DNA of 8,333 nt. It comes from Acidiferrobacteraceae bacterium. GTDB lineage: Bacteria > Pseudomonadota > Gammaproteobacteria > Arenicellales > UBA868. The notes under the pieces are model-generated. The model made no database searches. It saw nothing but the letters and a program-made list of their open reading frames with translations, and was not told where the DNA came from. How positions within the stretch are numbered: the first letter of the stretch is position 1; the number at the start of each line of letters is the position of its first letter. This document shows positions 1 to 6,248 of the stretch, piece by piece. The position numbers and the translations under genes were made by a program. Location: positions 4,755 through 13,087 of the forward strand of contig PBJL01000024.1 of assembly GCA_002721105.1 (NCBI GenBank), written 5' to 3'.

Positions 1-47
1 TTTATTTGAGAAAAGAACAATTTTTAAAAAATTTAAGCTCATAGCGC

Positions 48-157
48 TCCCCATCCCTACGCCGGCACAACCCGGATCAGGTTCGAAGGGTCTTCGCATT
101 AGCACTGTAGCCCAGTGTCCAGCGAAATCTCAGCTTTCCAAAAAAGCTCCCCTGGGA
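48..157 (-). ncRNA. TPP riboswitch (THI-box), complete aptamer
   Basis: Read on the minus strand, this is a full thiamine pyrophosphate aptamer. Visible elements are GGGGAGC at the 5' side, the conserved GCUGAGA (plus 128-134), GACCC, then AACCUGAUC (CUGAUC at plus 75-80), and GCCGGCGUAGGGA at the 3' side. P1 can form between UCCCA (157-153) and UGGGG (53-49). The P3 arm is extended by a CACUG/CAGUG hairpin closed outside by UUCGC/GCGAA. Such elements repress thiamine biosynthesis or transport genes when TPP is bound. The controlled gene would start to the left of base 1. The remaining 47 bases of leader hold no start codon with a clear ribosome site and no convincing GC-rich terminator, so the expression platform cannot be assigned. 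Identity is very secure; the regulated gene (thiC, a transporter or other) is unknown. Confidence 0.96.
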
Positions 158-167
158 TTAAGATTTT

Positions 168-196
168 ATTATGTCTGTGTTACCGCTTCCATGCAA
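168..196 (-). promoter_or_regulatory. Putative sigma-70 promoter for the TPP riboswitch transcript
   Basis: On the minus strand there is a -35-like TTGCAT (196-191), a 17-nt spacer and a -10 box CATAAT (173-168, five of six matches to consensus). The predicted transcription start near 161 is only a few bases before the P1 helix of the riboswitch, which is where it should be. The -35 box is weak (three of six), so support comes mainly from the -10 box, the ideal spacing and the position. Confidence 0.55.
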
Positions 197-272
197 GCCC
201 ATACTGCAATTGCGAAAACAAAAAAATCCATTAGGGTGCACTGGTAACATTTTTTTAACTTCTAACAGGATC

Positions 273-293
273 TATTTGGCATCATGCCAAATA
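273..293. promoter_or_regulatory. Perfect 21-bp palindrome, probable operator
   Basis: Arms TATTTGGCAT (273-282) and ATGCCAAATA (284-293) are exact reverse complements around a single central base (C283). The site ends 48 bp before the GMC oxidoreductase start and lies about 130 bp upstream of the predicted start of the riboswitch transcript on the other strand. A dyad with this geometry is typical of dimeric repressors or activators (TetR, GntR, LacI or LysR types). It is not followed by a T-run on either strand, so it does not look like a terminator. The cognate regulator is not encoded in the window, and the match to a specific family is not claimed. Confidence 0.6.
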
Positions 294-341
294 TGTTATT
301 CTACTTAACAATAGCATTCGAAAATAGTGGACCGGACACAA

Positions 342-1967
342 ATGGAAAACGCTAGAAATTTTGACTTCATAATTGTCGGCGCGGGATCAGCAGGTTGTAC
401 TCTGGCTAGCCGTCTAACAGAGAACCCAGACATCAAGGTACTTGTCATAGAAGCCGGAGGTAGTGAGCGAAACCCCTTAATTACCGTTCCCTTGGGCTGG
501 GGCAAAATTTTGTTTGAACGCTTGTTTGATTGGGGTTACTTCACAGAACCCGAAAAAGAATTCAACGACCGCAAGGTCGAATGCGCACGCGGGAAAGTAA
601 TCGGAGGATCCTCATCTATTAATGCCATGGCTTATGTGCGATGCCATAGGGAAGATTATGACCGATGGGAACGAAATGGGTGTATTGGATGGTCCTACTC
701 GGATATCCTACCCTACTTTATAAAATGTGAAGATTGGGAGAAAGGTGACCAGCCCCTTCGGGGTGTTGGCGGCCCTCTAACAACCATTGAAAATAAATAT
801 CCTGACCCCCTACAAGAAGCCTGGCTGTTAGCTGGTGAAGCGGCAGGGTTTTCTCGTACACCCGATTATAATGGACCACAAAATGAAGGTCTAGGAACAC
901 TGCAATCAACAATTCGGAATGGTCGACGATGCAGTGCGGCGGTCGCCTATTTGCGGCCAGCAATGGAACGACCAAATCTCTCAGTAATTACGAAGGCACT
1001 AGTGCACCGGGTGATATTTGAAAAAAACAAAGCCATCGGAATAGAATATTCTTCTTCGAACAAATCCTTAACCAAAATATACTGTGAAAACGAGGTAATC
1101 ATTTCCGGCGGAGTTATTAACTCTCCCCAGCTACTGATGCTCTCGGGCATTGGAGACAGCGAACATTTAGCGGAGCACAAAATTGCAACAAAAATCGATT
1201 TAAAGGGCGTTGGTCAAAATCTTCAAGATCACTTGTCTGTCGGGGTTGAATACGAACGCATAGGTGATGGCCCGTTTGTCAACACTCTCCGATATGATCG
1301 GCTCCTGATGTCGATGGCACAAGCTTACTTTTTTGGAAAGGGGTTTGCAACCGAAATGCCCGGCCCCTTAACCGGCTATATCTGTTCGAAGGACGGGTTA
1401 CCTCAACCTGACCTTCAGTTGCTAGCCCGTTTTATTCCACCGGAGTCACAACCATGGTTTCCCGGCGTGCGTCCTAAACCAAAAGATGCATTTATGGTAC
1501 GACCTGTTGTTCTTCACCCTAAGAGCCGGGGAAAGTTAAAGCTTGCTTCAGCCAACCCTGAAGATCACGCATTAATTTATCAGGAATTTTTATCCGAACC
1601 CGAGGACTGGAAAACACTGCGTGATGGCATTGAAATCGTAAAAGATATCGCCACCCAAAAACCTCTCGACGCGTTTCGAGGGCCTGAAATACAACCGAAG
1701 GACGAACCAATAGACGAATGGATAAGGAGGACCGCCTGGACCGTCCACCACCCGCTCGGAACATGCAAAATGGGCCCTAACACTGACGATTTAGCCGTCG
1801 TCGATACGGAACTTAAGGTTAGAGGAGCAGAAAACCTTCGCGTAATAGATGCTTCTGTCTTTCCTGACATGTTAGGCGGAAACATCAACGCGCCAACGAT
1901 CGCCTTTGCAGATCGTGCAGCAGATTTGATTATGGGCAAACCGCCGCTTAGCCCTATGGAAATATAA
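342..1967 (+). CDS. GMC-family FAD-dependent alcohol dehydrogenase/oxidase
   Basis: Predicted cytosolic flavoenzyme of the glucose-methanol-choline family, which oxidises alcohols or polyols to aldehydes or acids with FAD. Visible features (numbering from ATG 342, 541 aa) are the Rossmann FAD motif GAGSAG at 13-18 with the ribose-binding Glu of VIEAGG at 37, GMC signature 1 around GGSSSIN (88-94), and signature 2 GGVINSPQLLMLSGIG (256-271). The C-terminal catalytic block has HHPLGTCKMG with the likely catalytic base at His470, and GGNINAPT with Asn516 as the usual His/Asn partner, as in choline dehydrogenases. Length is normal for the family and no signal peptide is seen. The start is chosen at ATG 342 because the in-frame GTG at 327 has no Shine-Dalgarno; a weak GGA lies before 342. 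A VOC gene follows after 116 nt on the same strand. Choline dehydrogenase (betA) is possible, but no betaine gene is adjacent, so the substrate is left open. Confidence 0.93.
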   Translation: MENARNFDFIIVGAGSAGCTLASRLTENPDIKVLVIEAGGSERNPLITVPLGWGKILFERLFDWGYFTEPEKEFNDRKVECARGKVIGGSSSINAMAYVRCHREDYDRWERNGCIGWSYSDILPYFIKCEDWEKGDQPLRGVGGPLTTIENKYPDPLQEAWLLAGEAAGFSRTPDYNGPQNEGLGTLQSTIRNGRRCSAAVAYLRPAMERPNLSVITKALVHRVIFEKNKAIGIEYSSSNKSLTKIYCENEVIISGGVINSPQLLMLSGIGDSEHLAEHKIATKIDLKGVGQNLQDHLSVGVEYERIGDGPFVNTLRYDRLLMSMAQAYFFGKGFATEMPGPLTGYICSKDGLPQPDLQLLARFIPPESQPWFPGVRPKPKDAFMVRPVVLHPKSRGKLKLASANPEDHALIYQEFLSEPEDWKTLRDGIEIVKDIATQKPLDAFRGPEIQPKDEPIDEWIRRTAWTVHHPLGTCKMGPNTDDLAVVDTELKVRGAENLRVIDASVFPDMLGGNINAPTIAFADRAADLIMGKPPLSPMEI

Positions 1968-2049
1968 AAGATCGCCAACTTGCAAATTTTAAAAACTAAT
2001 ATTCACATCCAAAAACTCAATATGATTAAATATTCTTAATTTAGATCAA

Positions 2050-2066
2050 ATAGCTATTAAAGCTAT
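2050..2066. repeat. Short inverted repeat before the VOC gene
   Basis: ATAGCT (2050-2055) and AGCTAT (2061-2066) form a perfect 6-bp dyad around ATTAA. It lies directly upstream of the Shine-Dalgarno AAGGAA of the VOC gene. It could be an operator half-pair or a weak mRNA hairpin near the ribosome site. The surrounding 116-nt gap is AT-rich, and no convincing -35/-10 pair was found in it, so the VOC gene may be read through from the GMC gene. A dyad this short in AT-rich DNA can occur by chance. Confidence 0.3.
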
Positions 2067-2083
2067 ATAAGGAATAAGCGGTA

Positions 2084-2539
2084 ATGGTAACCACTATCAA
2101 TGTGGAACATGTTGACCACATGGGAATACGGGTAAAGGACGAGAGTCGGGCAATTGCCTTCTATGCTGTCCTAGGGTTCAAAGTCGTTAACCGTGTAGAA
2201 TTCGATCCCGTTGTGATAATTCGAAACACTTTTGATGTTGAAATTAATCTTATTGTAAATGCTGCAGACGCCCTCGACGGAGTCAATGTCCTTATGGATA
2301 ATGATAAAAAACACGCAGGTATTACCCATCTCGCGCTGCGAGTATCTTCAATGAGGGACACAATCACCGTTTTAAAAAAAAATGGTATTGAAATCACTCA
2401 AGGGCCAGTGATGTTTGGCCAAGATGGACACGTTTCAGTTTTTATCCGCGATCCGGACCGCAATGTAATTGAACTGCGAGCACGTTCCGTTGATTCAGAA
2501 AGAATAGAAAATTTAGAAAAATACAAAAATATGAACTAA
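2084..2539 (+). CDS. VOC superfamily (glyoxalase/extradiol dioxygenase fold) metalloenzyme
   Basis: A 151-aa single-module vicinal-oxygen-chelate protein built from two beta-alpha-beta-beta-beta repeats. Candidate metal ligands appear at all four positions used by glyoxalase I: His12 in DHMGIRV, Glu53 in VEINLI, His82 in THLALRV and Glu130 in NVIELR. The repeat-2 ending DPDRNVIEL is the classic VOC C-terminal motif. Members include lactoylglutathione lyases, methylmalonyl-CoA epimerases, fosfomycin-resistance enzymes and small ring-cleavage dioxygenases. Four ligands favour a lyase/isomerase-type site over the 2-His-1-Glu site of extradiol dioxygenases, but this is inference. The ATG is preceded by a good AAGGAA ribosome site 9 nt upstream. 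It lies downstream of the GMC gene and converges with the Rieske operon (24-nt gap), so it may process an intermediate of the same pathway. Substrate unknown. Confidence 0.88.
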   Translation: MVTTINVEHVDHMGIRVKDESRAIAFYAVLGFKVVNRVEFDPVVIIRNTFDVEINLIVNAADALDGVNVLMDNDKKHAGITHLALRVSSMRDTITVLKKNGIEITQGPVMFGQDGHVSVFIRDPDRNVIELRARSVDSERIENLEKYKNMN

Positions 2540-2563
2540 ACTCTGCAGCACCAATACAACAGA

Positions 2564-3100
2564 TTATACCCACCATTGAAGGACGTAATCAAAGGGTCCT
2601 TCTCGATTAACCAAATCAACCCGTTGGAGGGCAATGCGATAACCCTCAGGAACCTTCTTCAACAAATGTCGATATTTTCCAGAAAAATTTCTTACTTCAT
2701 AGCGAAAATACTCTGCACAATGAAACCGAGACCTTACTATTATATCCCCGTTCGCGTTTTCGCTTTCAATTAGAACGTTAGAAACAACATGACAGAGTCG
2801 ATTGTGGGGCGCCTGACTATGGGCTCGAGGATGAGTATTCCGTGAAATTCTCATTAACATTAAATTTCGATCCTCCCAGAAAATGTTTGGCTCTCCATCC
2901 CCCTCTGTTTGCTCTTCTTCGGCTGGCATCCAATAAAAACCTTCTTCCGTGAATAGATCCAACCAAGATTCCCACTCTTTTTCGTCCAATATTTCTGCTT
3001 GCTTAAACAGAAATCTTTCAACTTCTACTTGTGTTTCAATACTGACGCGAGCTAGTTTGTTTTGATCACTAGCTGCTAATATCTCCGTCGATGAATTCAT
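2564..3100 (-). CDS. Aromatic-ring-hydroxylating dioxygenase, beta subunit
   Basis: A 178-aa small subunit of a two-component Rieske oxygenase terminal component, with the NTF2/SnoaL-like cone fold. It has no metal site and supports the alpha trimer in an alpha3beta3 hexamer. Family marks are the N-terminal helix leading to WLDLFTEEGFYWMP (46-59), RLCHVVSNV (101-109, equal to the usual RxxHxVSNV strand) and the C-terminal block GKYRHLLKK followed by IALQRVDLVN (141-165). Length is typical (about 160-190 aa). The gene begins 13 nt after the alpha stop codon, with AAAAGGGG about 10 nt before the ATG as the ribosome site, so alpha and beta are surely co-transcribed and made in similar amounts. 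The substrate cannot be deduced from this subunit. Confidence 0.93.
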   Translation of the reverse strand: MNSSTEILAASDQNKLARVSIETQVEVERFLFKQAEILDEKEWESWLDLFTEEGFYWMPAEEEQTEGDGEPNIFWEDRNLMLMRISRNTHPRAHSQAPHNRLCHVVSNVLIESENANGDIIVRSRFHCAEYFRYEVRNFSGKYRHLLKKVPEGYRIALQRVDLVNREGPFDYVLQWWV

Positions 3101-3113
3101 AACATAACCCCTT

Positions 3114-4427
3114 TTAAATTGACGTCATGTATTTGCGCCAAGCATGCATCATATGACGAAGCGGAAGTTCACTCATACTGTCCGGAGCAGAATATGTTAT
3201 ACCGTTACGTTCTTCATCGTGACCTGCATTTCTGTGAAAACTGACCCACTCACTAGCGGATGATTCCAAGCCATGCTGGCACTTCCACCAGTTAAACAGA
3301 TCATCCGCGTTAACAAGGGTGGAAGGTGAATTAACGAAGTAATAATACGCTAAAGATCGCCGATAGATCTCTTCAGGCGCATCCTTTAAACGGAAATGCC
3401 AAATCTCTGTCAGGGTTTTATCATGGGCCAACGGCCTTATTGAACGAAGTTGTTGTAGCGGCGGCTGAACTGAAACACAGGGATAAACGAGCATGTGGTG
3501 AATGTTAATGCCAAGGATTTCTTCCGCTTTTTTTTCACCATAGGCATCATACATTAGTCGAACATAATCGACCGTAGCGGGGTCGTCTGGTCGGAGCCCC
3601 ATATAACCCTCAAGACTGCTATGTCCGTTTCTATAACCTACTGTACCAAATTTTGTCCAGCCGTCATGACCTAGTCTTGCAAAGTCCGAGAGGAAGCTAA
3701 GTTCCATTGGTACATCTTTACCATCGTTACGAAGTTTTTCTTCAATCCGCTGGGCCGCCTTACCTGTAGATTCATGAGTTACGCCGGGATGAGATGAATC
3801 CAGTTGATTCTCCAAAAATATTTTCCAATTTGATTGTTGTATCATCCGAAAACAGCTTCCTACTACTTCTGTTTCCTTTCCGGGGGCTCTATCTATCAAC
3901 TGGTCAAACGCTGCAGCCGATTCTCCAAGATGCGTATGTAAATCGGAGCCGTGATCCGATAAACTTGCAAACCAAAAACCCCGATAGTGATCAGAGCGAG
4001 CCGGTCGCGCTATATGAAAATCGGGATTATTAAAATCAAAATTTGTCCCATCATATCCGTGTTTTGCAGGCATGCTCTCCAACTTGCCGTCGAGATGAAA
4101 TGTCCAAGCATGATATGAACAATAGAAGTGTTTTCCTGTATTTCCCTTCCTCGCGGTGCATAGCTGAGCACCACGATGAGGACACCGATTATAGAGAATA
4201 TTGACATCACCCTGCCCATCTCGAACCATAACAACAGGCTGCCGTCCAACCTGAGCAAGATAATAATCTCCAGGATTTTTTACTTGGCTTTCATGCCCAA
4301 TGTAAATCCATGTCCTTTCGAATATACGTTCCATTTCTAAATCAAATATTTCCGGATCCGTATATGCGTGTCTGTGAGCTCTGTCCGCTTCCACTAACTG
4401 GCCCAGCTGATCGTTAGTCCAACCCAT
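3114..4427 (-). CDS. Rieske ring-hydroxylating dioxygenase, alpha (catalytic) subunit
   Basis: A 437-aa catalytic large subunit of a Rieske non-heme iron oxygenase, which adds O2 to an aromatic or related ring using electrons from a ferredoxin/reductase. The N-terminal Rieske [2Fe-2S] domain has Cys82-x-His84 (CPHRGAQLC) and Cys103-x2-His106 (CSYHAW). The catalytic domain has the 2-His-1-carboxylate iron site His213 and His218 in DSSHPGVTH, with Asp210 as the electron-transfer bridge to the neighbouring Rieske centre. The third ligand is probably Asp375 or Asp376 in NADDLFNWW. The start is set at ATG 4427 because GGGAGGAC (4438-4431) is an excellent Shine-Dalgarno 3 nt before it. A TTG-initiated extension to 4490 would run through a palindrome and is not supported. 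Beta follows after 13 nt. No ferredoxin or reductase gene is present, so electron transfer partners must be encoded elsewhere. Confidence 0.95.
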   Translation of the reverse strand: MGWTNDQLGQLVEADRAHRHAYTDPEIFDLEMERIFERTWIYIGHESQVKNPGDYYLAQVGRQPVVMVRDGQGDVNILYNRCPHRGAQLCTARKGNTGKHFYCSYHAWTFHLDGKLESMPAKHGYDGTNFDFNNPDFHIARPARSDHYRGFWFASLSDHGSDLHTHLGESAAAFDQLIDRAPGKETEVVGSCFRMIQQSNWKIFLENQLDSSHPGVTHESTGKAAQRIEEKLRNDGKDVPMELSFLSDFARLGHDGWTKFGTVGYRNGHSSLEGYMGLRPDDPATVDYVRLMYDAYGEKKAEEILGINIHHMLVYPCVSVQPPLQQLRSIRPLAHDKTLTEIWHFRLKDAPEEIYRRSLAYYYFVNSPSTLVNADDLFNWWKCQHGLESSASEWVSFHRNAGHDEERNGITYSAPDSMSELPLRHMMHAWRKYMTSI

Positions 4428-4464
4428 TACGTCCTCCCAAAATTCTAACGATAGACTTTTAGGC

Positions 4465-4490
4465 TTAACACGAGGATCTCCTCGTCTCAA
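4465..4490. promoter_or_regulatory. Interrupted palindrome upstream of the Rieske operon, probable operator
   Basis: The core arms ACGAGGA (4470-4476) and TCCTCGT (4479-4485) are exact reverse complements separated by TC. Outer bases TTAA and TCAA extend the symmetry with interruptions to 4465-4490. It is 38 bp upstream of the alpha-subunit start, with the strong ribosome site in between. It is GC-rich against a very AT-rich background. It could bind a dimeric regulator or fold in the leader RNA. It does not resemble the palindrome at 273-293, so a different regulator is implied. Confidence 0.5.
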
Positions 4491-4558
4491 CTTACAAAAT
4501 ACTATTTGTTAATTTATTTATTAAAAAAAAAAATGAAAGAAAAATTTTAACTGGGGTT

Positions 4559-4589
4559 TTGACAAATACAGAAATACATATGATTTTAT
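4559..4589 (+). promoter_or_regulatory. Putative sigma-70 promoter for the TPP-dependent enzyme
   Basis: A perfect -35 box TTGACA (4559-4564) is followed by an extended -10 region TGA-TTTTAT (4581-4589; -10 hexamer four of six). The spacer is 19 nt, slightly long, which the TG extension can offset. AAAAATTTT at 4540-4548 and an A11 run at 4523-4533 sit where UP-element contacts would be. Predicted start is near 4596, giving a leader of about 40 nt before the GTG start at 4636. Confidence 0.5.
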
Positions 4590-4635
4590 GAAACCATGCG
4601 TTTAACCTTGTTAGAGAAAGTAGGTAGAGAGTTTA

Positions 4636-6243
4636 GTGAGTAACTCTAGAACACTTGCCGAGAACATAGCTGATATCCTTAAAGATGTCGGTATCCAGCG
4701 CATTTTTGGGGTGCCGGGAGGAGGGTCTAGTCTCGATATAATAGACGCAGCGGCGAGCAATGGAATCGAGTTTATACTTTGTCAAACTGAATGCGCAGCT
4801 GCAATCATGGCTTCAGTTACTGGGGAGCTCTCTGGCATACCCGGCGTCGTTATTACAGGGATTGGTCCGGGCGCTGCGAGTGTCTCCAACGGTGTAGCCT
4901 ATGCGTTTTTAGAAAAGTCTCCTTTAATAGTTTTAACAGACACCCACCAGGAAACAGCCACGCGGCCACCACATCAAATTTTTGACCAGAACGCATTTTT
5001 TAAGCCAATCACTAAAAAGCAGATCCATCTTACTCCAGTTAACGGAAGCGAAGATTTCGCGGCGATGTTGAGCGTGGCAAATCAGAGTCCTCCGGGGCCC
5101 GTCCACATAAATCTTTCCGCTTATGATGCCTCCCAAAAAACACCTCCACCATCCAAGCAGCTTAATGCAGATATGGAAATTAAAAATATAAAACGTAAAC
5201 TGCTAAGCGAAGGGCGAAGGATCATCACTCAGGCTTCCAAGCCCGTGTTAATTATAGGACACCAATGCCGACCTAACGTTTATTCGGAGGCTTGCCGGTC
5301 CTTCGCTCACCAACTTGGCGGAGCAGTAATGACAACATATAAAGCAAAAGGAGTTTTTCCCGAGAACAATTTTTTATTCGCAGGCCATTTTACAAACGCC
5401 AAAGCCGACCACACGTTGTTAGAGCAATCTGATTTAATTGTATTCTGTGGCGTAGATCCAGTCGAAATGATCCCAGGGAAATGGCCGCACAAGATTCCGG
5501 TTATGGTTCTCTCCGAAACAAAAACGGATTCCTGGCCATTTGTTTCTGCGATTGAACTTATTGGGAATCTTCGGGATATAACCAAAAATATTTCTTCTCC
5601 TACGCACGTTAATTGGACAAAAAACGAAATTGGAAAACAACGAAGACAATTGCGCAGAACTATCCAAAATAATTCGACTTCGGGCAGATCACCCGATTTT
5701 GTCATTGATACTTTGGTTAACACGGTTCCTGAAAATGTAAGACTGACCGTGGATGCCGGTGCACATATGTTCTCCACTATGGCAAGATGGCGAGCGTTAG
5801 ATCCTTATGACGTTCTTAAGTCCAACGGACTATCAACCATGGGTTTTGCAATTCCAGCAGGCATTGCAAGTTGGCTTCAAGATCCTGTCAGGCCAGCCGT
5901 TTGTGTGACTGGGGATGGCGGTCTCATGATGTGTTTAGGAGAACTATCAACAGCAGCACGATTAAATGCGAACATAACGGTTATAGTCCTGAACGATGCA
6001 AGTCTCTCTTTAATTGACATCAAGCAACAGAGGCAACAACGTCCTCCAATAGGAGTTCGCACTCCGAGAGTAAACTTTGCAGAGGTTGCACGTGCGCTAG
6101 GATGCGAAACGTGGAAAGTTAACACGCAGGATCCGATCGAATTTGCCTTTAAAGAGGCTTTAGAAACCGATGGCCCCACCCTAGTGGACGTGACAATCGA
6201 TCCTTCCGGTTATAGGGCACAACTTACAGCATTGCGGGGGTAG
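4636..6243 (+). CDS. TPP-dependent enzyme, acetolactate synthase/benzoylformate decarboxylase type
   Basis: A 535-aa soluble enzyme of the thiamine pyrophosphate POX/ALS family, which decarboxylates 2-oxo acids and may transfer the resulting acyl carbanion. Domain order is PYR domain (about 1-170), central domain (about 195-320) and PP domain (about 350-530). The catalytic Glu that activates TPP is Glu52 in QTECAAAIMAS. The TPP/Mg motif begins GDGG at 426 with Asp427, and ends at Asn453-Asp454 in VLND, which is the expected GDG-to-N spacing. Translation starts at GTG 4636, with a purine-rich AGGTAGAGAG about 5 nt upstream. No acetolactate synthase small subunit (ilvN/ilvH) is adjacent, and the neighbours are catabolic oxidoreductases, so a biosynthetic IlvB role is less likely than a catabolic decarboxylase or carboligase. 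It is divergent from the Rieske operon and converges with glnS after 5 nt. Exact reaction not assigned. Confidence 0.92.
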   Translation: MSNSRTLAENIADILKDVGIQRIFGVPGGGSSLDIIDAAASNGIEFILCQTECAAAIMASVTGELSGIPGVVITGIGPGAASVSNGVAYAFLEKSPLIVLTDTHQETATRPPHQIFDQNAFFKPITKKQIHLTPVNGSEDFAAMLSVANQSPPGPVHINLSAYDASQKTPPPSKQLNADMEIKNIKRKLLSEGRRIITQASKPVLIIGHQCRPNVYSEACRSFAHQLGGAVMTTYKAKGVFPENNFLFAGHFTNAKADHTLLEQSDLIVFCGVDPVEMIPGKWPHKIPVMVLSETKTDSWPFVSAIELIGNLRDITKNISSPTHVNWTKNEIGKQRRQLRRTIQNNSTSGRSPDFVIDTLVNTVPENVRLTVDAGAHMFSTMARWRALDPYDVLKSNGLSTMGFAIPAGIASWLQDPVRPAVCVTGDGGLMMCLGELSTAARLNANITVIVLNDASLSLIDIKQQRQQRPPIGVRTPRVNFAEVARALGCETWKVNTQDPIEFAFKEALETDGPTLVDVTIDPSGYRAQLTALRG

Positions 6244-6248
6244 AGCTG

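Noticed and set aside
327..341. GTG start five codons upstream of the chosen GMC start
   Set aside because: No Shine-Dalgarno precedes it, and the conserved family region begins only after the ATG at 342; the GTG is still possible.
1580..1978. 132-codon minus-strand reading frame inside the GMC gene
   Set aside because: It is antisense to a strongly conserved C-terminal GMC region and has no recognisable domain, so it is a shadow of the real gene.
2021..2026. TATGAT as a -10 box for the VOC gene
   Set aside because: The best -35-like hexamer, TTCACA at 2002-2007, is only 13 nt away, too close for a sigma-70 promoter.
2576..2773. Plus-strand 65-codon frame after the VOC gene
   Set aside because: It lies entirely antisense to the Rieske beta subunit and has no motif or ribosome site of note.
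3396..3404. ATGCCAAAT inside the Rieske alpha gene, matching one arm of the 273-293 palindrome
   Set aside because: Only a single half-site within coding sequence, with no opposing arm; probably chance.
4428..4490. TTG-initiated 21-residue extension of the Rieske alpha subunit
   Set aside because: It runs through a palindrome and has no ribosome site, while GGGAGGAC stands just before the ATG at 4427.
5307..5777. 156-codon minus-strand reading frame inside the TPP-enzyme gene
   Set aside because: Antisense to a well-supported gene, low-complexity protein-like content and no family motif.
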